NCBI GenBank assembly: GCA_911728435.2
Contig: OU452202.1
Coordinates: 6,055,135-6,119,134 of the forward strand
Source: Apoderus coryli
Taxonomy: Eukaryota > Arthropoda > Insecta > Coleoptera > Attelabidae
DNA: 64,000 bases
Reading direction: 5' to 3'
Every line of letters begins with the position of its first letter. Position 1 is the stretch's first letter. Both the position numbers and the translations under genes were made by a program. Below the pieces are notes generated by a model. That model made no database searches, was not told the DNA's origin, and saw only the letters and a list, made by a program, of their open reading frames with translations. Of this stretch, positions 43,242 through 55,800 are shown piece after piece.

Positions 43242-46200
43242 CGTAAAACACCAGTCCGCTTTTTTTGTTTTGTGCCACGAAATTATTTTTCATTTTATTC
43301 GATAATAATCTTTTTTCTAGAGTGCTTTAGTAATTACTTAGTGCTACTATACCTGAAAATTCCATTTTTAAGTAAATGTATTTATCTAGAATATTTTACC
43401 GAAATTTCCTGAAGACCTGGACTGAACTTTGCTGTCCAGATTTTTTTTTTATAAATAATCGAATATACATTTTTTTGATAAATGATATGGGGCGGTCAAT
43501 ACTGGTACTTTCTGACTTAGTAAAGACAGCTCTAAAGGTCATTGGCGAAATATACGAATCCGATTGATCGCTATTATTTTATTTTGCTCCCAAAATGGTA
43601 CTTTGGTTAGACTAAGTGGAAGTTTTCTTTGAATGTGAAGACATATTTATGTGCATAGATTTTTTTTTAAATTAATGAACTGAATTCTTGATACTTGTCT
43701 ACCGCAATGGTGAGAGGTAATTTTTTACCGGCAGATCTTGCACTTGAAATAACTAATCAGAATTACAGTTAATTTTAATTGAATTTTTAAAATCATTAAC
43801 ATATTTTTTGATATTTTTTTTCGGCAATGGGTCTAACCCGTAAATCTCGCTGGTTACGCCTATGCATGAAACACCCTGTATTTAATTTTTTTATTAATAA
43901 TACTTGTTAATATTGGCGTATAACTTATAACTATAGGTATATTATATCGGTTTTCAAGATAAAAAAATAATTTGTGTTAAATAAAATGTTCCAAAACATG
44001 GCCCTAATAAATAATTTCAATACTTAATAAATTGATAGTTTGGTGGTAGTTGAGACGGACCCGTGTTTTTAATATACCCTGATTAAACGACTCATACAGG
44101 GCGTGCTAAAATACAATTATTTCCGTTATTCATAAAAAAAGGTCAACAGTTTGTTTTTTTCAAATGAAAACATCTGTATATCATGAAGTCTTAATAAATC
44201 CACTTTTTGCAACAAAAAAAGATAAAGAATTATTTTAAGTAACCCTGGAGACATCAAGTTACTGATATTCTTAAAACTGTCAATATTTATTGTTTATAAG
44301 GTGCTTAGAAAATGTTGATATTTCTAAAATTAAATTCTTAAAATATTTTTTTTACAAAACTGCGGCGTTAAAAAAAAACTTGATACCTTAGGGATATGAA
44401 ATGTCTTCTTAAAGCATTTTTCTTCGTCTTTCAATTCATTTCAGGGAGTAATATACAGGGAGTTTCATTTGAATAAACTACCTTTTAACCCCATTTATGA
44501 ATAGCAGTCTACTGTACGAACTAATAAGTACTTGTATCACAAAACTAGAATTACAAAAGTCAATATTGACAGAAAATAATTAATGCACTCTCAAACTGTC
44601 AAGTTAATTAGACACATGGCAATTTCCAAGCTATTAATACAGCGAAATTTTTAAATATTAATGCGATTATTTCCCGATCTATCAATTGATAGCATATTTA
44701 AGATAATATACAGGTTGTTCCATTTAAGAAAATTCACTTATGGCTATTTTTACTATTAGATAATACTATAGTGATTTGTGATCAGCCTGTATCTTGTTGT
44801 GCCAACTTCAATTTTTATCAATGTTTAGCAAAAAGGGGCCATAAACAACGTCACAAAAATTAAAATTACTCAAAACCAGAGTGTCAGTAAGTCTAATTCA
44901 ATTTACTTAAGTTTAATTAGGACCATATTTTACCCAAATCATTTTTTATTTCGAAAACCGATAGAGAGAACTATAGAGTAATGTCAACGAAAAAATATTA
45001 GAAAAGGGCAATTCTAGAAATTGGTTAGAATACAGGGTGTTACAAAAGTTTGCTAGGACTTTTTGATAGAACCGGGAACGTCGCAATGCTGAAAATATTT
45101 TTAGATCGAAAGAACAGCTAGAAAATGTACTATGCATATTTTCAACAAAAAAAATTGCGTTCTGTTTTCCATAAACAAACAAATAACCTACCATCGACCG
45201 TGAGTCACGTGGTATAAATTTAATTAGTAACTTTTAGTTAAATATAATTGTCACTGGTACATTTTACCCTGGGACCAGCAGCTTCCTTTAATCTTGCCCT
45301 TTTGATCATTTTAGTTAAGTACCTAAATAATATTTGTTTTTTAATTTGTTGATTTTATAAATTTCCAAATATTGTTCTGTACTTTATCGTAGCTAGGTTT
45401 TTTTTAAATTTTGTGTACATAATATTGTATATATTTTTTATTTAAGGTTTTTTATATTACGAATATTTTTAATAAAATTTGTATAAATACCATATTCTAT
45501 ATTTTTTACTCTTTCTTTTTGTATCAAAACATGATGTAATGGAAGTTGACTTTGAACCATTATGATCAATTTCGCGTATTCCCGTTTCCATGTTGAGTAC
45601 GACACCAAGTTGGTCGCAAATTCAACACGGATTTGTGTCGTATTTCGACACTACCAACCGTGTCGATTTTGCACGGATTTATCATAAATACAAAGGCATA
45701 TTGACGGTTATTTTAACTGAAATACCCATTATACTATAATACGTACGTAAGTACGGTCTAATTGTTATTTCCTAGGGGTTTATTTGTCAAAAATAATTAC
45801 AGGTTACTTTATATTGACTTACATTTACTTAAATATGCCAGCCATAAAAAAACTCCAAATAAACATTGAGGAGATTTAAGTGTTCTATCATTTGATATGT
45901 AACATCGGTATTTTCTATTAACAATGAAAAAAATATGATTTTTTTAAAACTTTGACAGGCCGTCATTTTAAAATTAACTCTCCGATTTCAATCGCCAACG
46001 AACTCAAGCGATTCCTTGACCTAGCGGATTTTTTAACCAAATTTTGTTTCGATTGGTCAAAAGAACGTGCCGCAAAATTTTCTATATCCCATATATACAA
46101 TTTAGATATATAAAATTTTGAATTGAGGTCATTTTGAGGATCAAGGGGTCATGAAATGAAGGACTGCATAAAAAATTTTCAAAATTTTGGTTGTGTCGAT

Positions 46201-46883
46201 CTCCTGAATAGTTAGATTTTTTTTGAAAATGTTACTAAAAACAGTCGACTTTGAATTTTAATTTTGGATTTTCAATTTGCTTATCTTCCACTTCGTAGAC
46301 AAATTGATTTTTTTTGTTCAGTGGCCTCAATGCGTTTTGACATTTGAATTACTAGATATTTTGAAAATTTAATTTGTCGCATGAAATCGTAGGCGCGCTC
46401 AAGGCTTTGGCGCCGTTGTGCGCCTCACGACTTCCCACATATGGACACCCCTGGACACACTGTATACCTAAACCGTTCTGTTAGTGTTTTATTTTATCTT
46501 ATTTTACCTATTCACTCTGTTTCATTGAACTAATGGTTAAAATGTATGAGATAACGTAGTACATATGACCACAGAGTTTAGCGTAATTTGTTACTAAACA
46601 ACAAACCCACATAAGAAAGTATTTAATAAATTAAAGCGGTAAAGCAATGAAATGTACATGTACGGCAAAAGCAAATTAGGTGATGAACAAGCAACACGTT
46701 TTCAAGTTTTGGTTTTATTTTCGTAATAACTCGCTTTGTTTATTATTGCGGACTGAAAAACATTTTACTTTATAAATAATTTTGTTTATGTTCATCATAG
46801 ATATTGTGGCAATTGCAATAATAAATTATTCATTAACAGTTTTAATTATAATAATATAACTGACGTGTTTTTAAAAATCGGAA
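43242..46883. other. 3.6-kb intergenic region with scattered mariner-type termini
   Basis: No gene was found. Terminal-repeat-like strings next to TA occur at about 43867 (ACACCCTGTA), 44093 (TACAGGGCGTG), 44453 (TACAGGGAGTTTC), 44705 (TACAGGTTGTTCC), 45031 (TACAGGGTGTTAC) and 46466 (GACACACTGTA). None could be paired with a partner by eye. The 400 bases before 46884 are the likely promoter region of the DEF6-like gene. Confidence 0.4.
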
Positions 46884-49800
46884 ATGTCTGTGTTATTAGA
46901 AAATGTTACAAATTGTGTTTGGTTAGCCTTTGAAGCATTACAACAGGATAAAAGTGTATTTGTTCATAAGTCAAAATTAAAGGTAAGAAAATGATTTTTA
47001 GCGTTAATTCCCTAATTTAGTCAGAGCGTTTTTGTTATAATACGTGTAATAAGAATATACTAAAGCTGTGGCAAAAACAGGTGTTTTTAAGAGCTAAGTT
47101 TTTCCTGCTTATATCATTGGCTGTAAACTGCGACAAAATTTCTTCAGCACATTTACAACTTACAACACGTCGGCGAATCAAGACTATTTTAATAGTCATG
47201 TTCGAGCTTAATAAAATATTTTGAATTATTTGTTCCTTTAATTTGTTCACCAAGTTCTGAAGAGTCGTGTTCCTGCAAATAGTGTAACTATGAGTAATCG
47301 AAAATCGAAACCAACCATAAATTATGTAGTTGCTTCCATGACACAGTTGAAAATCAATTTTTAAAAATATCTAATTTCGTATCTATGAAAAGCTTATTTG
47401 ATCATACAATTTTTATGCTAAGCATAGAAGACAGAAAACGAATACATTTTACCGAAAATTTCACACCTCTACTTTTCAACCAATAAGATATCTAAATTTT
47501 GAATCATTACTATAGTAACCAAAAAAAATTCCGATACATTTTTCGAGACGCAGCATATTTGAGTAGACATTTTTTGACTTGTGACGGAGCCGTTTAAAGA
47601 CAAATTACAAACCATTAACATATGTCAAAAACAACAATACCTTGACGAATTAATGTAAAATGTCAGGTTGGATTCATAATTTTATTTAAAAATTTGATGA
47701 GAAATTTTTTTACCGAATACCACACGAGCATAAATAATGATTCTCGGAATTTAGAGTTTATGATTTTTATAATTTTGTTGGTAACCTCCTCTCCCAAAAA
47801 TCATCACCTTAGTTTTTGAGGTGTTGACAGATAAATGATTTATATTACAGTAATCCTGTAACGTTTTTAATTTACGATTTAAGTCAACTTGCAAATCACT
47901 TAAAAGAACAAGGTCATCCGCATACAAAAGCATAAGTAGATTGTTCCTGTTGTCAATATTTATGCCAGTATGTCCACATGATATGAAAAACTGCTCGATA
48001 TCGTATAAGAATATGGAGAAAAGTAGAGGACTAAGTGATTCACCTTGGAGAATTCCCTCTGTTATTTGATATGCTTTTGTGGTTTCACCATTACATCTGA
48101 CGCACATTTCCGCCTTATTATAAATATTCTTTATAATTCGTATCACTTTACTAGATATGCCCACCGCATGAAGTTTTGACCAGAGTAGATTATGATTAAC
48201 ACAATCAAAAGCGCGCCGAAAATCTATAAAAGCTGCAAACACTTTTCGTTTCTTAAGCCTTAAATGTATTTGTAGAATCGAAGTTAACACGAAAATATTA
48301 TCGGTACAGCCTGTACCCTTGCGAAAACCAGTCTGGCACTCAGGTATAATTTTGTGGTAATCACAAAAATGCGTCAACCTTTTCATTATAATTGACGTAA
48401 ATAGCTTCATCACACAGCTAACTAAGGAGATAGGTCTATAGTTTGATGGATCGTCTCTACTACCTTTTTTATGTAAAACACTGCAAATCACCCGGTGCCA
48501 CGATGACGGAATCTCCTCAGACTGCAAAATTTTATTAAACAGATGAACCAAGTATAGATGCCAATTCTGAGGTAGATTTTTCAGAAATTCGTATGATATC
48601 TCGTCCACACCAGGGGATTTATTATTTTTGGTTTTTGTTACGATCTCCTGCACATCCTCAGGTGTTATGGAACCATCCATTAATTCGTCACGGATTTCAG
48701 GAAACTGAAATTCAGAAATTATTCTTATTCTAGAAAGGCTGTCGTGATATTGTTCCCAGGTTCCGATTGATATAGGACAGACATTAGAACGTTGTTTAAA
48801 TCTCTTAATGGTGCTCCAAAATTGTGATTGATTACTAGCAGAACTAAGGGCAACCACAACATTCCTCTCATATGCCTCCCTCTTACTCTGTAGCATCCTT
48901 TTATATGCGTTTTTTGAGTTAATATAATCAGACTTAAATGGCTCTGCAAAGTTATGTAACTTACAAATCCTCAGCGACTCTCGAACGCCTCTTTTTAAAG
49001 AGTTGCAATCAATATCGAACCAAGGTTTATTTTTATATGAAACATGACGCATTTTTAACCTAGTCAAACCCAGTTCACCTGCGACATAGTGTATAGTAAA
49101 CGTCAAATTATCACTGAGAAGTTGAACGTCCTCATGTATAAGCCAAACGTAAGGAGACATCATCATGGCACTCCGAAATGCTTCACGTTTGCCCTCATCC
49201 CAAGACAGGGCTCGTGATTGATCCATAACACCCTTAAAAGGTGACAAACGACCTTCATTATCACCACCTTGAAAATATAGAATAATAGGAAAGTGGCAAG
49301 ACGGAGTTACGTAGTTCAAAACTGAAAAATTATCAATACATTCCAGCGAACTACTCTTACAGAATATTAAGTCTATTACACTTGCACCACGAGAATTGCA
49401 GAAAGTATAGCTCGCTGGACGGTCCAGTGAGGTAAATCCATTAATCAGGTAAAAGTCATTATCACACATAAAATTGATCAGTAAGGAGCCCCTGCTGTTG
49501 GCAACGGAATCCAAGCTCAGCATGTCAGTAAATAGATTTGTGTTACATACAACTTCCTGAGGTATTGCAGGTATCTGACCCAGCCTTGCATTGAAATCGC
49601 CGCAAACAACAAAAATGTAGTCATCGTATATCTGTGAAATTGAATCTAATACTACTTGTAAATTATCTAATAAATCTATAATATCTAATGAAGGTCTAAA
49701 GTAGGCACACATAATAATATATTTCATAGAATCAGTTACAAAAGAGCAAATAATCCACCAAGGAGAAATGTCGAGGACATGTGGTACAAATGATTTTCTG

Positions 49801-52800
49801 TAAATAATTGCCAAGCCCCCAGTTGCTCGTCCTCGAGACCTCTCCCTAATGGCAGGTGAAGATAACACATTGAAATCGCTCAAGCTAACCGGCAGTCTGA
49901 TGTCGTTCACTAACCATGTCTCACAAACACACAAAAAATCAAAGTCAACACCATGTTCCTTCAGTAAACAACCCAAGTTTTTGTAACCCTCAATATTCCA
50001 TTTTTTTAAGTAAAAATTGCTAAGACTAATCCAGGCCTGTGGGATAAAATAAATCACTATTCCCAATTTGCCAAATAATATAATATATTAAACAACAAAA
50101 AAACAATAAAAACAAACTATATACTATTCTAAGACAAACAAACAAAGTAGGAAAAACAATAGAACTCCTTTTTTTGATTCCTTTTTTAAATTAGTTAAAA
50201 TAGGTGTTGGTCTTCCATTTTCAATGATCTCCAATTTTCAAAATTATACAAGGAGAAGGACTTTTCAAGTAGTAGTATCGATTACGCAGCGTCACTCACC
50301 AAACCAAAACAAAAAATGGGAACAAGCCTACATAATATCGCGACGCTCCCAAGCTCTCGCGATGTAGAATTCAAGTACGCGACCCGACACGAGTTAGCCC
50401 CGCCTAGGGGCCGATGGACTATCACGCGTATCCATAAACGAATATGGTAACATTAAATCTAGTCGAAGCGAGACAGATTTATCGTGTTATATCAGCACCG
50501 TCTCGCGAGACTGCTGTTTATATACGCATTTTGTTTATTATAAATATCTTATCCACGAAATGCATAACCCAGACAGTATAGAGCGAATCATTTTCGTGGA
50601 TTTGGTTTTTCATTGATTAATTACAGAATTATTGACATATTGCTGTTGGTAAAAACATAAATAAAATTATTTTACAGTTAGTAGTCATAAAATATTTATT
50701 TTCAAGATTTTTAACTGTTACCAATGGTAAAAGTGGTTACATGGACGCTTCGCCACTGAGGTATAGTGAATATTAATCAAAATGTAACAACATAACTTTG
50801 ATATGCCACACTTTTTTAGTATAATAGGAACTATTCTCACAATATAACCACAATCAAAGATTAATGTACACAAATTAATCTTTGCCACAACTGATCTACA
50901 TATACTTGCGTGTTGAACAAAATTAAAAAATCGCGGTGGTTTTCGTTCACCCTAGGTATTTATCCGGACAAATAAAATACTTCTGTACTAGTATGTAAAA
51001 CAGAAACAGTATAATAGTGCATAAATCTGCACCAAGAAACAATATGTGGAATTTTACTCTAATTGCTAGTAACTTATTTCTAACACATGTGGCATTTTCA
51101 AGAAATGTTATCACATTTTCTGTCTACTATTCAGCGGCAAGGTCGTAGTCTCTATTTATTTTATCTTTTACGATGCAATAATGCATTTTTCTGTATACTT
51201 AGGTATTCTACTTTGCATAACGTAAATGAAGTATTAAAAGATTTTTAGCCACCGTCAGAATAAGATCCAACCTTGACATACACTACGTTTTATAAAATCA
51301 ACGTCCATTAATAATTATGTTATAAATAAGGAGAAACCTGTCTCCATAAAGACTTTTCTTTTATAAACACCTTGTTCAACTCTATATTTGGAAAGAGCCT
51401 CGAAAGAATATGATATACCTACCTATTATGTTTAAATTTATATTTTTAACAAAATTGTTTGAATACAAATTATTAATTTTTAGTGGTGCATTACGTTTAA
51501 TGTCGTTATTATTTATATAAGCAAAGATTAGTAGAAATCTTTCAGATTGGGTTAGTGTTGGGGCATCCGTGGAAAGTCCTGGGGAATGAAACCCAAACAA
51601 AATCTACTGGATATACGGTATGGTCATAAGACCAATAATAGGTAACGTATGGAGAAGTTGCTTGGTGGACGAAAGCCTTACAGCGAACGACCCAAGCAAA
51701 ACTATCTGCATTGCAGAGACAAGCTTCTTTGGCTATTACTGGTGCATTATCCACCACACCGTCAGCAGCTATGGAGGTACTCCTGGATTTAACTCCTCTT
51801 CATATAGTTCTGGAGAAGGAGGCCAGGTGGACTACATACAGATTATATCATACTACTCGATGTATGGTAGAGGCACAAAAGGAGTACAACAGACTGCTGG
51901 CCGGCATTGAAAGTCACAGCATTCTGGGAATGAACTCCGATGTAATGCCTCCAGCAATAAACTATGATCTGCCTTATAAAACTCTGTTCCCCAGCAGAGA
52001 TCAATGGGTTCTGCATGGAGGGGAGTTGCAAAGTGCGGACTATTGTGGTTTACTGATGGCTCAAAGACAATCTCAGGTACAGGTACCGGAGTCTACGGAA
52101 GCAGACACAAGACAAACATTTCTCAATGTCTGGGTTCTCACGCTACTTCCAGGTAGAAGTTCAGGCCATTGATCTGTGTGCTCAGGAGCTCGAGCACTGT
52201 GTGCGGAAGTCAATAACAATAAAGGCCCTAAGCTCATCAAGATCCACATCAAGAACAGTGTGGAATTGTCAGAACAGACTCTCTAATTTCGGGAAAAATA
52301 ATAACCTGACTGGGATCACTGGCCATTCTGGTTTAAGGGGGAATGAAATGGCCGACTCTCTGGCAAGAGAAGGAGCTGAAGGAGAATTCATCGGACCAGA
52401 ACCCGCAACTGGTATAGCGTTTAGCATTACCAAATACATGCTTAATACCTGGATGACGACAAAACTTCAGAACTTTTGGCAAAATCAGCCAGGTTTGGTA
52501 CACGCGAAGGAGTTCATTGACCTATCGAAATCAAGGGCTAAGGAGTTGTTGGATATGAGTAGATCTCATCTGCGCTGCCTGGTTGGACTATATACTGGTC
52601 ACTGTCGTTTGAATCATCATCTCTCGAGGTTGGGTCTTTTGGAATATTCCGAATGCCGGTTGTGTCTGGAGGATGATGAAACGGCGGAACATGTACTGTG
52701 TTCCTGCCCAGCTGTAGCTAGAACCAGAATCGCAATATTTGGTGAAGTAACCCTTCTACCAGTGAGTCTAAAAGAAAGCTCACACAGAAAAATAATCGAC

Positions 52801-55800
52801 TTCATTAAGAAGATTGAGATGCTGCGTGAAATATGAATAGGTATGAGCCACAATATACCCTCGGTGGTCGCAGTGGAGGGTCCGGCGCAGACCCACGCAT
52901 TCGACTGAAAAATTATCGATCATCCGATTATAAGAATAATCGGTATCATTCGATTATTTACGTTATCGAATGAAACATAATGGAAATTGTATACTCGTAT
53001 TCCTATATGATATGCATAGTGCATAGATCCCGAGAAAGAATTTTAATGTTTCATTCGAAAATAATTGTGTTTATTCAATTCAATAATTCAACATTGTTTA
53101 AAGGAGCAGCTGTAAGATTTCAAAAGTAAGAGTATAAAGAGACGGAGAGATACCACAAATCGAAACAGAATGATTCAATTGAAAAATCATTCGAATGATC
53201 AGTCCATTTTTATATTAATTCACGAAAAAATAAAATAATAATAAACGTTTTTAATAGGCGAAGTCTAGCCCAATGGTCATTCACACTTAACCCTTTTTAA
53301 ACAAAAATAATAAATAAAAATAACAAAAATAAAAATACTTAAAATGAAATTTAAATTTAGTACATACATATAACAATATACAAAAATAGAAAAAAAAATT
53401 AATATACCTACTTACATACATGACGTATGACTTCAATCAAGACAACAATCAAAACAAAGAAAAAGAACTATTGTATATGTTCCATGGAAAAATGAACTCA
53501 TAAAATCGTTTGATCTTGCTGCTGTGAGAGTAGGTGCTGCTTGAGTCGCGGTTTGAAATGCTTTTCGCTTAACAATTTAAGTTTCATTGCACTGGTTAGG
53601 CTATTAAAAAGAGTTACGGCATTCTAGGTGAAGCATTGTCAATTTCAGTGGAATTCGGATGTTTAGAGCGTGGACACATTGGCGAAATATCAATTTATTG
53701 AAAAGGTATGGAGGGGAACAATTTAAAATAACTATAGATAGAAAAGTTAAAAACGAATACCTAAATAAATTCGTCACCTTCAACCAATTTAAGCTTACGA
53801 AATATCTCCGGAGATTATGAATCAACCAACAAGAGTTTTGGATCTTTTGTAAGCGGTTCCTAGTAACACCATTTAAATAAGGAAAATACACAACATTGCA
53901 GTAGTTCAATCTTGATAGAACAAGACTTTCGCATAGGAATTAACGCATATTATTTGTCAGAATACTCCTGTTAGCATACAAGAAGAGAAAGTTATAGAGC
54001 AAGGTTGATTTGTTTTATTAGAGGTACAAAATGGTTTAATTAGGAAAGTGCCGTGCCGAGGTACTTTTCTAATAGGTATCCTTTTGAAATTTGAAATGGA
54101 CGCCTATGATTTTTTGACAATGTTTCTATAATCAAAGATAATAAGAATATTGTGCATAAAGAATAAATGAAATTCTTAGCTTATCATTTAAATTTTCTTG
54201 ATACATTTGCGCTGAGCTATTTGACGACAACTTTACAATTTATCGCAGGGACCGCAACTTGGAGGCTCTGAACGTTACAAGAGGAGGTGCTGCGGTTTTG
54301 GCTGTGCGATCTTCAATTCAATCCGAGGGCATTACTATCCTCTCTGATATACCACCATCAGTCGATCTGGTTGGATGCAAGATTCTTCAGAGCAGTTTGT
54401 GTTTATATTTGTTTTGTGTGTATGTTAGACCAGGATCAAGTGTGCAGGACTATGATGATCTCTTTGAGTATTTTGAGTCGTTAATCTATCTCTATAACGG
54501 ACCCTTCGTGATTGTTGGTGATTTTAATATCCCTCAGGGAGCTGACACTAATTTGATTACCTCGCAATCGGCATCATTACTTGATTTTATCACACTTCTC
54601 AATCTTGATCAATATAATGGTATTGCTAACATTAATAATAGAGTCTTGGATTTGGTCCTGTCTACTTTTTCATGCGAGGTTATATCCTCTCCAGAATCAT
54701 TGGTTCATGAGGATTTGCACCACACCAGTTTGAATATTAGTTTTTCTCTTGAAACCAATCATCACAAAAATTTTACTTTGAAGCCAAAAAATATAACTTT
54801 CGTAAAGCAAATTTTAATCAACTATATGATCAGTTACTTTTAACTAATTGGAATTTTTTGGTTGACATTGTGGATGTTGATGTTGCTGTGTCTCGTTTTA
54901 ACCAAGTTTTGGTAACTATATTTGATCTGTGTGTACCCGTACTACCAGTCACTAGTGAGCGAACCTCATATCCTGCATGGTATCCGCGCGACCTGATTCG
55001 GGATATTAAGCAGACATCTAAATACTTTCATAAATGGAAGAAAACTGGCCTTATTTACTACTTGTACAATTTTAAACTCTTAAGACAAACTGTTAAGAGT
55101 AAGATGAATATCGCCTTTAATTCTCACCTAGTTCAAATACAAACCTCCATACGAAGTGAACCTAAGCAACTGTGGAAATTCGTGCAGGATAAAAAACGCA
55201 CATCTGTCGTTTCTGATTGCACAATAAACATTGAACTGCCAAAATTCTTGATAAATTCTGTTCTCTATACGGATGCTCATTTTCATTACTCCAATAATGC
55301 GAATTGTGTCGATTAAATGAACAATTTTTTGTAAATTTCGCTTTGTCGGTCTAAATAATATTGTCCAAGAAATTATTTCTTGCGCCCCCCTTATAATAAA
55401 TTCAAAGAATGCCACTCGTCTCGGAAAGTCAACCACCTCTTTTAGATGCGGGACTATTGAAAACGCGTATGGATGAAATTTATGCTTCCGTAATATTCTG
55501 TGAATTATTGTTGATTTTGATAAATCTGACTCTACTGCAGCTTGTCTTACAGACTGCCTTGTGGCAAAATATCCCAAAATAGCAATTTCAATATTGTTAA
55601 CAAGAGGTTTATTTCTTTCCACCACTGCTTTAACAGATCCAAATTTCTTAAAATTTTCAACAATTTGTTTAACAGCATATTGTGATGGTTTCCGTTTCTG
55701 AGGAAAGCGATTGGCAAATAATATGCCACATGTTATTGATATCACTCACATTGTCTATAAATAATAAATAAATTTAAATAATCCTCATGTGTATAATTTA

